Shown in pieces: positions 55,330-64,000 of a stretch of DNA of 64,000 nucleotides. The notes under the pieces were generated by a model. That model saw nothing but the letters and a program-made list of their open reading frames with translations. It had not been told where the DNA came from and did not search any database. The DNA is from Petrocella atlantisensis (GTDB lineage Bacteria > Bacillota > Clostridia > Lachnospirales > Vallitaleaceae), in assembly GCF_900538275.1 (NCBI RefSeq), contig NZ_LR130778.1:2414001-2478000 (forward strand), in the 5' to 3' direction. Position 1 is the first letter of the stretch; every line of letters starts with the position of its first letter. A program made the position numbers and the translations under genes.

Positions 55330-55751
55330 GAGAGAACAGGTTCCTTAACTAATTTTTGCGCAAAGACAACGGCCCCTTCAATCTCATCTTTGTTGGGATG
55401 GCCCATAGCTTTGAATAAAAAGCCACCTTGGCATATATATTCCTCAGGTTCAACGTTGATGCCGGTATCCACCAATGTCTGACGAAGAGAGCCTTGTGCA
55501 CTATTTCTTGTGGACGAGGTAATGAGAGCTACTTTTTTTACTTGTGCAGGAGACAGACTTTTAACAAAGCTTATAAGCTCAGGCTTACTGTCGCCACCGT
55601 AGATGCCGCTCACGATAAAAAGTAAATCACATTCAGGTAGTGTTGGATTGTCCTTCAAATCATAGGCTTGGGTACTTAATCGTTCTGCAATTGCATGAGC
55701 GATTTTTTTGCTGTGTCCGGTCATTGAAGCATAGAGTACTTGTGTTTTCAT
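55326..55751 (-). CDS. flavodoxin-family protein
   Basis: 141 residues. The FMN phosphate loop is LYASMTGHSKKIAHAIAE, followed by CDLLFIVSGIYGGD and ALITSSTRNSAQGSLRQTL, the typical flavodoxin order. The ATG overlaps the stop of the upstream MarR gene (TAATG), so both are co-translated. Its end overlaps the nifV end by four bases. It could serve nitrogenase as an electron donor, but its MarR partner suggests a separate stress role. Confidence 0.85.
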   Translation of the reverse strand: MKTQVLYASMTGHSKKIAHAIAERLSTQAYDLKDNPTLPECDLLFIVSGIYGGDSKPELISFVKSLSPAQVKKVALITSSTRNSAQGSLRQTLVDTGINVEPEEYICQGGFLFKAMGHPNKDEIEGAVVFAQKLVKEPVLS

Positions 55752-56203
55752 TATTCTTCCTCCTTCATGGTAGCCAGCGTCGTATAGATTTTTTGCTGTG
55801 CTGTGTTGAGTGTTATAATTTCATCGGTAGTCAGATTACCAAACATAGTATCGATAAAATGCTCTCTAAAAGTTTGGTGGTCATCTTCCCATTGTTGACA
55901 CTTGGGTGTAGTAGCAATTCTTATGGCACGTCGGTCATTTGGATCATTTTCAATGCGTATAAAGCCTTTTTTTTCTAATTTCATAATGAGCTGCTTTGTA
56001 TTCTGATGTGAACTGTCACAAACACTAGCGAGTTGTTTCAACGTAGGTGGTGTATCAAACATACCAAGCATCATAAGTACAAACCATTGTTTGGCGGTTA
56101 AGTCAGTAGCCTTTTGATCCATTACGTTCTGCAGTCGATTGGATAACATAAAAATATTTCCAAAAACCAAATAACGTGGATCCATATTCTCTAAATCATA
56201 CAT
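55751..56203 (-). CDS. MarR-family transcriptional regulator
   Basis: 150 residues. Winged-helix features: KQWFVLMMLGMFDTPPTLKQ, LASVCDSSHQNTKQLIMKLE (recognition helix) and KGFIRIENDPNDRRAIRIAT (wing with the DxRA motif). Its promoter contains a repeated AGGT-type dyad at the -10 region, so autorepression is likely. It is the first gene of a two-gene operon with the flavodoxin. The start follows AAAGGAGACCCCC. Confidence 0.9.
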   Translation of the reverse strand: MYDLENMDPRYLVFGNIFMLSNRLQNVMDQKATDLTAKQWFVLMMLGMFDTPPTLKQLASVCDSSHQNTKQLIMKLEKKGFIRIENDPNDRRAIRIATTPKCQQWEDDHQTFREHFIDTMFGNLTTDEIITLNTAQQKIYTTLATMKEEE

Positions 56204-56224
56204 GGGGGTCTCCTTTGTGTAATA

Positions 56225-56270
56225 TATTACCTAATAAAGGTATCATATTACCTTTTCTATAATCTGTCAA
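56225..56270 (-). promoter_or_regulatory. promoter and MarR-type operator of the MarR-flavodoxin operon
   Basis: On the minus strand TTGACA (56270-56265), 17 bases and TATGAT (56247-56242). ATTACCT-AATA-AAGGTAT (56226-56243) is a dyad touching the -10, and AGGTAATAT occurs twice in the same strand across the promoter. Confidence 0.75.
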
Positions 56271-56397
56271 CCCTTATAAAAAAATCTAATCAAAAATTAA
56301 TCTAAAGAAGACCAAAAGAATATCAAAAGGTATTTTATTTTGATATAATGAAAGTTAGGATTTAGGTCTTAAGACTATATTTCATTGGGGGTGCGTG

Positions 56398-57231
56398 ATG
56401 TCAAAAAATATTATATTTTATTTTACAGGCACAGGAAATTCATTAGCGGTTGCAAGAAGTATCGGTTCGGCCATGACAGATGTTGCCTTAATACCAATGT
56501 TAAAAGAGGATGCTCATACTTATATTAACACTCATACAGAAAGCATTGGTTTGATCTATCCAATACATGTCAATCAATTGCCTATTCCTGTTATTCAATT
56601 CATTAAGAAAATACATTTATCCTCAAAAGTATATTTCTATGCCGTTGCAACACATGGTGGAATACCGGGAATGTCCAGACTCTATATGAATAAGATCTTA
56701 AAAAAACAAGGTATAGATTTAGAAGCCTATTATGAAATTGAGATGCTTAACAATACACCCAAAGGTATAGCGCCAAAGTTTTTAATGCGGCTTAACTGGG
56801 AGTTAGACATTACACCCGAAAAAGTTGAACAAAAGTTGAGTGCAATGCAGATTGAGATAGAGCGTATAGTTAAGGATTTAAAAGACAGGAAAGAAACAAC
56901 TGTACAAAAGCCACCAAGAGGGACCGGGAGAATGATGTACTGGATGATGCAGCTTATGTGGTTGATCAGTAATCCGTCCAAAACCAAGCTACAATTTCTT
57001 GTGGATGACTCTTGCATAGGGTGCGGAATCTGTGAACAAGTCTGTACAACGAAGCGTATCAAGATGAATGGGGAGAGGCCGGAGTGGGTACACGAGCACT
57101 GTAATTTCTGTTATGCGTGTTTTAACTATTGTCCCAAGGAAGCCATCGGTGTCAAGTACTATACCAAAAAACTTGGACGATATCATCATCCGGATATAAG
57201 TGCCCAGGATATTGCGGCGCAAATTAAGTGA
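56398..57231 (+). CDS. EFR1-type flavodoxin-ferredoxin fusion
   Basis: 277 residues from ATG 56398, after GGGGGTGCGTG. The N-terminal flavodoxin-like domain starts IIFYFTGTGNSLAVARSIG. The C-terminal domain has two [4Fe-4S] motifs, CIGCGICEQVCTTKRI and CNFCYACFNYCPKEAIG. This fusion is common in anaerobic Firmicutes and is thought to move electrons between low-potential carriers. It is divergent from the MarR gene and may be controlled by the same regulator, as AAGGTATTTTATT near its promoter resembles the MarR site. Confidence 0.88.
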   Translation: MSKNIIFYFTGTGNSLAVARSIGSAMTDVALIPMLKEDAHTYINTHTESIGLIYPIHVNQLPIPVIQFIKKIHLSSKVYFYAVATHGGIPGMSRLYMNKILKKQGIDLEAYYEIEMLNNTPKGIAPKFLMRLNWELDITPEKVEQKLSAMQIEIERIVKDLKDRKETTVQKPPRGTGRMMYWMMQLMWLISNPSKTKLQFLVDDSCIGCGICEQVCTTKRIKMNGERPEWVHEHCNFCYACFNYCPKEAIGVKYYTKKLGRYHHPDISAQDIAAQIK

Positions 57232-57244
57232 GGGAGCGAAATAT

Positions 57245-57961
57245 ATGAAAATAGTGGTGGTCCATGGCAGTCCGAGAAAAGGCAATACCTATAAAGCGAC
57301 TAAGCAATTCAAAGAAGAAATGGAAAAACAAGGCGATATTGAATTTGTTGATTTTTTTCTACCAAAAGATATGCCTGAGTTTTGTCATGGGTGTATGAAC
57401 TGTTTTTTGAAGGGTGAGCTTACATGTCCGCACGCCCGATATACCATGCCCATTCTGGATCAGATGGTGTCGGCGGATGGACTCATATTTACAACACCAG
57501 TTTTTGCCCTTTCCTTAAGTGGATGTATGAAATCCTTCCTAGATCACTATGCTTATATTTTTATTGTACATAGAGCAAGAAGTGAAATGTTTCATAAAAA
57601 AGCCTTTATACTAGCTTCTACAGTAGGTGCCGGATCAAAAGCTGCCATAAAAACAATCAGCACCAGTTTGAAGTATTGGGGTGTTAACCGAGTGTACAGT
57701 TATAGCTTTACGACATTTGGAACCGAATGGAACAATATAGAGACAGAGAAAAAATCGAAAATCAAAAGTGACATCGCAGATAAAGCTAAGAAGTTTTACA
57801 CGGAAGTGGATTCCGGTAAAAAACATACGCCCTATCTGTTCATAAGTTTCATGTTTAAAATGAGTCGATTCATTCTGAAAAAATATGCAGATGAAACCTC
57901 TCTAGATAAGCAATACTGGATAAAAAAAGGTTGGTATTCAGGGGAGAAAAGTCCCTTCTAA
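57245..57961 (+). CDS. NADPH-dependent FMN reductase-like flavoprotein
   Basis: 238 residues from ATG 57245, after GTGAGGGAGCGAAATAT; an in-frame ATG at 57200 overlaps the previous gene. The FMN-binding start is IVVVHGSPRKGNTYKATKQF, followed by the Cys motif FCHGCMNCFLKGELTCPH, as in iron-sulfur flavoproteins and WrbA-like oxidoreductases, then LIFTTPVFALSLSGCMKSFL. It lies 13 bases after the flavodoxin-ferredoxin fusion in one operon. The substrate is unknown. Confidence 0.87.
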   Translation: MKIVVVHGSPRKGNTYKATKQFKEEMEKQGDIEFVDFFLPKDMPEFCHGCMNCFLKGELTCPHARYTMPILDQMVSADGLIFTTPVFALSLSGCMKSFLDHYAYIFIVHRARSEMFHKKAFILASTVGAGSKAAIKTISTSLKYWGVNRVYSYSFTTFGTEWNNIETEKKSKIKSDIADKAKKFYTEVDSGKKHTPYLFISFMFKMSRFILKKYADETSLDKQYWIKKGWYSGEKSPF

Positions 57962-58007
57962 TACGGATTTACAACAAGAGGAATCATGAATGAGAGGTAA
58001 CCACAAG

Positions 58008-58871
58008 ATGAAAGTGCTTGTAACGGGTGCAACAGGGAATGTAGGACAATATGCCGTAGAGGCTTTATTAAGTCTGGATGAGACTGTAGTTGCAGCCAGT
58101 ACGCGTACAAACAAACTTAAAGATATGTTTGGCGACAGAGTTGAAGCTGTCGAACTTGATTTTGAAAAGCCCCACACTTATGAAAGCGCACTAAAAGATG
58201 TGGATCGAATATTTTTGATGAGACCGCCCCACTTAGGTAAGCCAGAGAATCTGTATGCATTTTTGGAAGCGGCTAAAAACCACTCTATTAAGCTGATATC
58301 CTTTTTATCTCTTATGGGTGTAGAGAAAAATACAATTCCACCCCATCATAAAATCGAAAAGAAGATCGAGGAGCTAGGCATTCCCTTTGCACACATAAGG
58401 CCGGGATTTTTTATGCAAAATATTTCCGGTATCCATGCAACAGAGATCAAAGAGAAGGATGAAATATTTGTTCCGGCAGGAAGGAGCAAGACAAGTTTTA
58501 TTGACGCAGCAGACATAGGACTTGCAATTGCAACTGTCTTACATGACTCAGAACAACATAGAAATACCGCGTATACCATTACAGGACCTGAAGCTTTAGA
58601 TTACTATCAGATTGCAGAGATGCTTAGTCAAGTAACAGGGAGAAAGATTCAATATAAAAAACCCAGTTTCCTAAGGTACCGTCATTATTATATAAAAAAA
58701 AGAGGCCTTGACCCCTCTTATGTGAATGTAACGGTTGCGCTATATTTTATGACGAGATTGGGCACAGCCCAAGCGGTTACGGATGAATTCTTTAAGCTCA
58801 CAGGAAGGAAACCTAGAACCTTTATGGCCTTTGCAAAAGACCATATTAATGATTTTGATGCGCAAGCATAA
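58008..58871 (+). CDS. NmrA-like NAD(P)-binding protein
   Basis: 287 residues from ATG 58008, after GAGAGGTAACCACAAG. The nucleotide motif is VLVTGATGNVGQYAVEALLS. NmrA features follow: VELDFEKPHTYESALKDVDR, IFLMRPPHLG and HIRPGFFMQN. There is no YxxxK catalytic pair in the classical place, as is normal for NmrA-type atypical SDRs, which sense or reduce quinones or NADP(H). It follows the two flavoproteins on the same strand. Its last 26 bases overlap the convergent MATE gene. Confidence 0.86.
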   Translation: MKVLVTGATGNVGQYAVEALLSLDETVVAASTRTNKLKDMFGDRVEAVELDFEKPHTYESALKDVDRIFLMRPPHLGKPENLYAFLEAAKNHSIKLISFLSLMGVEKNTIPPHHKIEKKIEELGIPFAHIRPGFFMQNISGIHATEIKEKDEIFVPAGRSKTSFIDAADIGLAIATVLHDSEQHRNTAYTITGPEALDYYQIAEMLSQVTGRKIQYKKPSFLRYRHYYIKKRGLDPSYVNVTVALYFMTRLGTAQAVTDEFFKLTGRKPRTFMAFAKDHINDFDAQA

Positions 58872-60192
58872 GCTTCCCTACCATATATTTGCTGATTAAA
58901 ACAGAGATAACAAATGAAGCATTTAAAGCAATCCAGATGCCATTTAAACCCATAAGACCGGATAGAACGATGGCCAATGGGACATATAGAAGAAACATAC
59001 GAATCAAAGAAATCATGGCAGAATGCAAGGGTTTGTTGATGACATTTAGTATACTTGTATGAATTAAGAATAAGCCTTGCAAACCATAGCCAATCGGTAT
59101 GATGAGGAGATACATACGAACCGTCTCGATAACGGCGGAATTGTCAGTAAATATTTGAGCCAGAGGACGACCAAAGAGTATTAATATCAGCATAACAAAT
59201 AGCCCATATAAGATAGAAAACAGTTCTGATTTTTTGATGACCTCCATGACACGGAGGTCTTTTTTTGCACCTATATTCTGACCTAAGAGAGGGACGAAAA
59301 TAGAAGCCAGGGCATTGATAATGAGCATCGCAAACATTTCAATACGGGTTGCGATACCAAAGCCTGCGGTCGCCTCTTTTCCGAAAGTGGTAACAAGACC
59401 GGTAATAACGCCTATAGCTAGAGGCGTTATAATTCTGGTCAGCGCATTGGGTATACCAATATATATAAGATCTTTAAAGGACTTAACAATATCTGAAAAA
59501 AGTGCCTTTTGAAATGAGACAATCTTTTGTCGATATATAAGGACATACAAAGAGACAATGAGTGTTATAGCTCTTGAAATGACCGTTGCTATGGCAGCAC
59601 CTTTGATGCCGAGGGCAGGAATCGGACCATACCCGAAAATAAAGATCGGATCAAAAAGCATATTCACTAAGGCGGCAACTGTCATAATTAAGGCAGGGGT
59701 TTTCGTATCGCCTAGAGCACGTATAGCGGAATTACCAATCATCGGGATAATAAGAAACATGACACCGCCATACCAGATGGTCATATAGTCAACCACATAA
59801 GGCATTGTTTCCAGATCGGCACCCAGTAAGGTGAACAAGGGTCGAATGGTTAATAAACCGGCAATCACAAACACGAACACCAGTATCAAACCAAGGGTTA
59901 GACTATCGGTTGTATACCTTATAATCTTAGTATGTTGTTGTTCACCAACGGCTTTTGATATTAAGGCAGCAGCACCGATACCGATACCTTGAGCCAGAGC
60001 GCCGATAACCATAACCACCGGGAAGGTTAGGGTCATAGCGGCCATAGGTATAAGGCCAAGCTTACTGACATAATAGGTATCAACCATATTAAAAGCAACG
60101 ATACCCAACATGCCAAAAATCATTGGGAAAGTCATTTTTATAATCAGTCCGGTGACTGGGTCTTGAGTGAGATTCATTTTATTCTTTTTCAT
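58846..60192 (-). CDS. MATE-family multidrug/cation exporter
   Basis: 448 residues, ATG after CCGAAAGGACACAGC. About 12 hydrophobic segments in two similar halves. N-terminal family pattern: DPVTGLIIKMTFPMIFGMLG and FNMVDTYYVSKLG. It also has GIGIGAAALISKAVGEQQ, and the second half repeats GLVTTFGKEATAGFGIATRI and FVPLLGQNIGAKKDL. It probably exports drugs or metabolites using a sodium or proton gradient. Its 3' end overlaps that of the NmrA-like gene. Confidence 0.93.
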   Translation of the reverse strand: MKKNKMNLTQDPVTGLIIKMTFPMIFGMLGIVAFNMVDTYYVSKLGLIPMAAMTLTFPVVMVIGALAQGIGIGAAALISKAVGEQQHTKIIRYTTDSLTLGLILVFVFVIAGLLTIRPLFTLLGADLETMPYVVDYMTIWYGGVMFLIIPMIGNSAIRALGDTKTPALIMTVAALVNMLFDPIFIFGYGPIPALGIKGAAIATVISRAITLIVSLYVLIYRQKIVSFQKALFSDIVKSFKDLIYIGIPNALTRIITPLAIGVITGLVTTFGKEATAGFGIATRIEMFAMLIINALASIFVPLLGQNIGAKKDLRVMEVIKKSELFSILYGLFVMLILILFGRPLAQIFTDNSAVIETVRMYLLIIPIGYGLQGLFLIHTSILNVINKPLHSAMISLIRMFLLYVPLAIVLSGLMGLNGIWIALNASFVISVLISKYMVGKLMLAHQNH

Positions 60193-60257
60193 GCTGTGTC
60201 CTTTCGGTGGACCACGATAAAGAACCGTCGCCAGTTTTTCGCCTAGTTCAAAAATAT

Positions 60258-62381
60258 TTAACCTTTGGGATGATTGTTTAAAAATTCTATAAGTGTATTA
60301 AATGGAAGTGCTTTTGAGTATAGATAACCTTGAAAGTTAGTACAGCCAAATTCTATCAATTTGTCTCTTTGGGTTGTAGTTTCAACATACTCAGCCAATA
60401 GTTTAAAGCCTAAGGATTGACTAAGATAATGAATGGAGGCAATTATTTCTTGGCTGACAGGATTGCTAACAATGTCTAAGACCAATGAGCCATCAAGCTT
60501 TATAGTATCAAATGGAATCGTTTTTAAATACATGAGTGAACTATGACCCATACCAAAATCATCCATTGAGATGCTGAACTTATTTTCAATCAATCGAGAT
60601 AGGGTTTTATGAATCTTAGGGTTATTAGATATTGCAAGTTGCTCGGTAATTTCAATTGAAATCTGGTCTTCAAGTACGTCAAATCTATGAATGATGTCAA
60701 GCAGTTTATCCACGAGTACTTCTGATTTTAATTCATTTGCAGAAAGATTAATGGAGACTTTTAAGTCATTATATCCAAGCTTGTTAAGTTCAGATGTATC
60801 TCTAATAACGTTTATAATAATCAGTTGACTCAAAACCTCGGCAAAGCCACCTTCTTCTGCAAGTGCTAGAATCAAAGGTGGATAAATAAATCCGTACCGC
60901 GGATGTTCCCATCGGAGCAAAGACTCAACGCCGAAAACATTATTATGAACATTAAATTGTGGTTGGTAAAACATGTTGAACGCATTTTTTTTAATAGCGA
61001 GTTCAAGTTCGGCAATGAGAATAGTTGCAATATTACCAATACCATTGTTGTATTTAGACAGACTTGGAAAGTAATTTAATAATTCATCTTCTTTAAATGT
61101 ATTCAGCAATCGATTATAACTGTTTAGATCACGCTTTAATGCCAGTGTTTCACTTAGTTGTACAAAAGGTTTGTAGATAAGTACCCCTACTATCAGATTG
61201 AAAAGCTGAAGTAAACTGCCGGCAATACTACCAGTAGTGAGGTAGCCACTTAGAAAAATGGGCGTTGTCCATTCAACAATGATCTGAGTATAAGGGACCA
61301 AACCTAATGATATCGCAAGATAAGCTGTTGTTGTGTGAATGAGTGGAACAAGAATAAAAGGAATTAAGTATAAAGGTTCAAGAACAATAGGTAAGCCAAA
61401 AAGAACCAATTCATTAATATTGAAGATGGAGGGTATTAATGACATTTTTCCGTGGCGCCTAATATTGTCTTGTTTACCCCATATAAATATTGCGAGAAGT
61501 AAACTGATTGTTGCACCTGCACCTCCCATTAAGACAAAAGAATCAAAGAATGGCTTTGTAAGTATGGTGCCGGTATAATCCCCAACATTAATGAGTGTTT
61601 GGTTATCTAAGGTCGCATTTAGGTACAAGTTTTGTGAGACATAGTCTAATATATTGTTGCCATGTATACCGAAAAACCACAAAACATGAATAGTCAGGGA
61701 AAAAAGTAAAGCAGCAAATAAAGTATCCCCTAAATTAGAAAAGATCTTTAAGAGGAGGGTATTTACTTCAATGAAAATAGTACTACCTTGATGCTGTATG
61801 AGAGCCCCCAGAATGATAAATGGTAGCAGGGTAATTGCCGATGGGAGGATAGATTTTAGAGCGATACCAAAATAAGGGTTTACACCGGAGGAATAGATGG
61901 AGAGATTTAGAGTCTTGATTGAAACGGTTTTTACATAAAGTAGTGAAGTGATTGCTGCGGTTAGAATTGAAAAAAACAATCCCGTTGTACCAAGGAGTTC
62001 AAAATCAAGCGGCGTTCCCATTAAAATCATGTAATTTACGACAGTTAATAAACTTGCTATATTAGGATTAGCATAAGTTTTAGTTTTAGTCGAAATCGCT
62101 GTGATATATAGATTGCTAACAGTAATCATAGTTAATAACGAAAGCAATCCAAAAGTAGCCATACGGATTTGGACGAATAAAGCACTCCAAGTATGGCCAA
62201 AATACTGTGTCATCAAGTTTTGATAAGTTTGAGAAGGAAAACTGACAATAATAATTGCACAAGAACCAATGAGCATAAAGGGTATCATAAGTGTTAAGGA
62301 ATGTCTAATTGCACCAAGAAGACATGAGTTTTCAATACGATTATGCAGTTTAGTTGCCCATCGAAAAAAAAGAGTATTCAT
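60258..62381 (-). CDS. PTS EIIC-like membrane domain fused to a c-di-GMP phosphodiesterase (EAL)
   Basis: 707 residues. Residues about 1-430 are a polytopic PTS EIIC domain of the lactose/cellobiose family: the conserved HVLWFFGIHGNNILDYV, then MGGAGATISLLLAIFIWGK, IPSIFNINELVLFGLPIVLE and PFILVPLI. Residues about 455-700 are an EAL domain: GVESLLRWEHPRYGFI (ESL for EAL, catalytic Glu kept), INLSANEL, EITEQLAIS, MDDFGMGHSSLMYLKTIPFD, KLDGSL and LAEYVETT. The metal and catalytic positions look retained. No EIIA, EIIB or HPr site is present nearby, so the EIIC part is more likely a sugar sensor than a transporter. The start follows GGGTGAGAT. Confidence 0.9.
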   Translation of the reverse strand: MNTLFFRWATKLHNRIENSCLLGAIRHSLTLMIPFMLIGSCAIIIVSFPSQTYQNLMTQYFGHTWSALFVQIRMATFGLLSLLTMITVSNLYITAISTKTKTYANPNIASLLTVVNYMILMGTPLDFELLGTTGLFFSILTAAITSLLYVKTVSIKTLNLSIYSSGVNPYFGIALKSILPSAITLLPFIILGALIQHQGSTIFIEVNTLLLKIFSNLGDTLFAALLFSLTIHVLWFFGIHGNNILDYVSQNLYLNATLDNQTLINVGDYTGTILTKPFFDSFVLMGGAGATISLLLAIFIWGKQDNIRRHGKMSLIPSIFNINELVLFGLPIVLEPLYLIPFILVPLIHTTTAYLAISLGLVPYTQIIVEWTTPIFLSGYLTTGSIAGSLLQLFNLIVGVLIYKPFVQLSETLALKRDLNSYNRLLNTFKEDELLNYFPSLSKYNNGIGNIATILIAELELAIKKNAFNMFYQPQFNVHNNVFGVESLLRWEHPRYGFIYPPLILALAEEGGFAEVLSQLIIINVIRDTSELNKLGYNDLKVSINLSANELKSEVLVDKLLDIIHRFDVLEDQISIEITEQLAISNNPKIHKTLSRLIENKFSISMDDFGMGHSSLMYLKTIPFDTIKLDGSLVLDIVSNPVSQEIIASIHYLSQSLGFKLLAEYVETTTQRDKLIEFGCTNFQGYLYSKALPFNTLIEFLNNHPKG

Positions 62382-62543
62382 ATCTCACCCGTTTTGAATA
62401 TATTTTAGACTATTCCGAATTAAAACCTTAAATCTATGACCTTTGCATTAATCAGTTCAAAGTCCATAGATTATCAAAAAACTAAGATAATTACTTATAT
62501 ATTTTAACATTATTTATCACTGAAATACAGTCTTTTTTAGGAT

Positions 62544-63149
62544 TTAACTCAGGTATGGGTCAGGATAGTAGATAAGATTTTTCTCAGAAGGCGTTGTGGG
62601 ATGATCTAAGAGTGCAGAAGTGGTTATATAAGATGCACGAAGTGCAAAGATGATATCCGTCAGGATAGATGTTTTTTCATTAAAATAATCTTGTTGTAAA
62701 GTGTCAATCATTGTATGAATATCCGAGTGAGATTCGAGATTATAATCCGAGTATACATTTAAACGTTCTTTTTGAAAAAGCAAAAGATACATAAGCTGAA
62801 TATGAAGCTTCAACTCATAGAATAGATGTTTGATTATGGATTGTTTTTTATAGTAGGAGAATGCATGATATTTACAGAAGTAGTCACTAAGAAAATGGCA
62901 GACGACGCCTAGGCTTAAGATACGTTGGTTAGGTGATAGATTTTGATCCTGGCTTTGCTTAACATATTTTTCCAAATCATCGCAGGTACTTTCAAGATAG
63001 TGATTTATTTGTGAAAGCCTGGGGTGTAGATCAGGTAAGACATTGCCATATTCAAAAAGTAATTGTATGTTTATGGATGTATGCGGAGATTCTTTAAATA
63101 GGGATTTGTAAATAAAATTACCAATGAGATAATGAGACATAACAAACAT
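62544..63149 (-). CDS. zinc-dependent phospholipase C-like (PF00882-type) protein
   Basis: 201 residues, ATG after GAGGAGGTGAAGTT. The N-terminal MFVMSHYLIGNFIYKSLF lacks a signal peptide. GNVLPDLHP, INHYLESTCDDLEKY and LGVVCHFLSDYFCKYH supply the Asp and His residues typical of the metal-binding helices of the zinc-dependent phospholipase C/S1-P1 nuclease fold. The length suits cytoplasmic family members common in Clostridia, whose substrate is unknown. It is monocistronic. Confidence 0.75.
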   Translation of the reverse strand: MFVMSHYLIGNFIYKSLFKESPHTSINIQLLFEYGNVLPDLHPRLSQINHYLESTCDDLEKYVKQSQDQNLSPNQRILSLGVVCHFLSDYFCKYHAFSYYKKQSIIKHLFYELKLHIQLMYLLLFQKERLNVYSDYNLESHSDIHTMIDTLQQDYFNEKTSILTDIIFALRASYITTSALLDHPTTPSEKNLIYYPDPYLS

Positions 63150-63234
63150 AACTTCACCTCCTCAATTATTTAATATAAGTATAACTTGAGGATGTAAAGC
63201 CCTAATTAAGAATAGGTAATTGAAAGCTCAAGAA

Positions 63235-63272
63235 AAAGTGCTACTGCCCTAATAAACGAGCAGTAGCACTTT
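63235..63272 (-). terminator. terminator of the ABC-2 permease gene
   Basis: AAAGTGCTACTGC (63235-63247) pairs perfectly with GCAGTAGCACTTT (63260-63272). On the minus strand the stem runs into TTTTTCTTG. Confidence 0.9.
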
Positions 63273-63317
63273 GAAGTGGCGTTCGATGTTCAAACCGGAA
63301 GAACCGTCCCTCGGTTG

Positions 63318-64000
63318 CTATTCCCACTTGAAAAACCGAAGAGATACAAAAGAGCACACACCGGCAATCACCAGCATGACAACGATGGAAGGCAAGACAT
63401 TTTCTACCGGCAACCCAAGAGACGTTGCCTTTAAAAGCTTGATTCCCTGGGTTAAGGGCAGCAAATCGGCAGCTTTTTGCATAGCAGGTGGCATAACCTC
63501 ATAAGGTAAGGTAGCACCGGAAAAAATAAGCATTGGGAAGTAAAGCAAGCTGGCAAGTATGCCTGCGACTTTAATATTCTTTGCAAGTCCACCGACCATG
63601 ACACCGATGCTAAACATGGAAATCAACACCAATAACCAACCAAGAAGGAATTGTAAAAAATCGCCTTGCATTCGGAAACTATAAAAAACACTGGCAATAA
63701 CATAAAGAAGAACCAGAGAAGTCAAAGCATACAACCCATAGATGGTAATCTGTACCAGTAAAATAATGACAGGTCGAGCCGGTGTTACTTTTAATCTTTT
63801 TAGTATTTTTTTGCCTCTATAGTCAGATATGACAAGGGGTAATCCCATAACACCACCGGCACTAATGGCTATAGATACAATCGCGCCGAAGGATTGTTCT
63901 AAGAAAGTATAAGACGCGCCCACATAAGCCGGTTTGTCACCGTAGATAATGCCAAGCACTACCAGAACAATGATGGGCATACAGATGGCAAAGATCAGCA
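63318..64000 (-). CDS. ABC-2 type transporter permease (partial, N-terminus outside window)
   Basis: The frame is open to the right edge; the methionine at 63980 is inside a hydrophobic segment (LIFAICMPIIVLVVLGIIYG) and is not the start. About 227 codons are visible, with six hydrophobic segments. ALVTSL-like loop sequences, KRLKVTPARPVIILLVQITI and GGLAKNIKVAGILASLLYFP followed by FSGATLPYEVMPPAMQKAAD and LLPLTQGIKLLK are typical of ABC-2 exporter permeases. The ATPase partner would lie beyond the window. Confidence 0.9.
   Translation of the reverse strand, partial: LIFAICMPIIVLVVLGIIYGDKPAYVGASYTFLEQSFGAIVSIAISAGGVMGLPLVISDYRGKKILKRLKVTPARPVIILLVQITIYGLYALTSLVLLYVIASVFYSFRMQGDFLQFLLGWLLVLISMFSIGVMVGGLAKNIKVAGILASLLYFPMLIFSGATLPYEVMPPAMQKAADLLPLTQGIKLLKATSLGLPVENVLPSIVVMLVIAGVCSFVSLRFFKWE

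Overview
This 64 kb window is low-GC DNA from an anaerobic, nitrogen-fixing, motile Firmicute of the class Clostridia. The evidence is an oxygen-sensitive gene set (two glycyl radical enzymes with activases, clostridial-type nif genes including nifI1/nifI2), strong AGGAGG ribosome binding sites, near-consensus TTGACA/TATAAT promoters, and copper-amine-oxidase-like and CDGSH proteins. The species cannot be named from sequence alone.

Layout. 1-4131: a c-di-GMP-I riboswitch with terminator controls a secreted coiled-coil protein; a membrane GGDEF/EAL protein lies convergent to it. 4409-9132: a MerR regulator/methyltransferase gene is split by a 3.5 kb element with three tyrosine recombinases (Recombinase-In-Trio type). 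A MerR-type promoter then drives an MFS exporter (9259-10554). 10607-13123: tRNA-Lys, a small transaldolase, a sugar-nucleotide reductase-like SDR and a CDGSH protein. 13197-23815: two glycyl radical enzymes, each with its own activase, an unusually long actin-fold ATPase, a UPF0303 protein and a DeoR regulator. 24325-32929: a ribose-type ABC importer with two permeases, a chemoreceptor, a Dabb protein, a ROK sugar kinase and a DeoR regulator. 33231-41837: a third DeoR regulator, lipB, lipA, E2, E3, a fused E1 alpha-beta and a second small transaldolase. 42037-44473: rsgA and a fluoride-riboswitch-controlled cation/proton antiporter. 45170-55329: nifH-I1-I2-D-K-E-N-B-fdx-V. 55326-64000: a MarR/flavodoxin operon, flavoproteins, a MATE exporter, an EIIC-EAL fusion, a PF00882-like protein and a partial ABC-2 permease.

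How the genes may work together. The 10.9-41.8 kb stretch looks like an accessory carbohydrate island: import and chemotaxis, phosphorylation by a ROK kinase, aldol cleavage by transaldolase-like enzymes, radical elimination by the two glycyl radical enzymes, and a dedicated lipoate-dependent TPP dehydrogenase complex with its own lipoate synthesis genes, under three DeoR repressors. The substrate is not readable from sequence. A 10-base motif, CATATGAAAG, lies near the promoters of both radical enzymes and of the DeoR gene between them and the importer, which suggests one regulon. The nif cluster is a compact Mo-nitrogenase set with post-translational control by NifI proteins. Two EAL proteins and a c-di-GMP riboswitch show that c-di-GMP signalling is prominent here.
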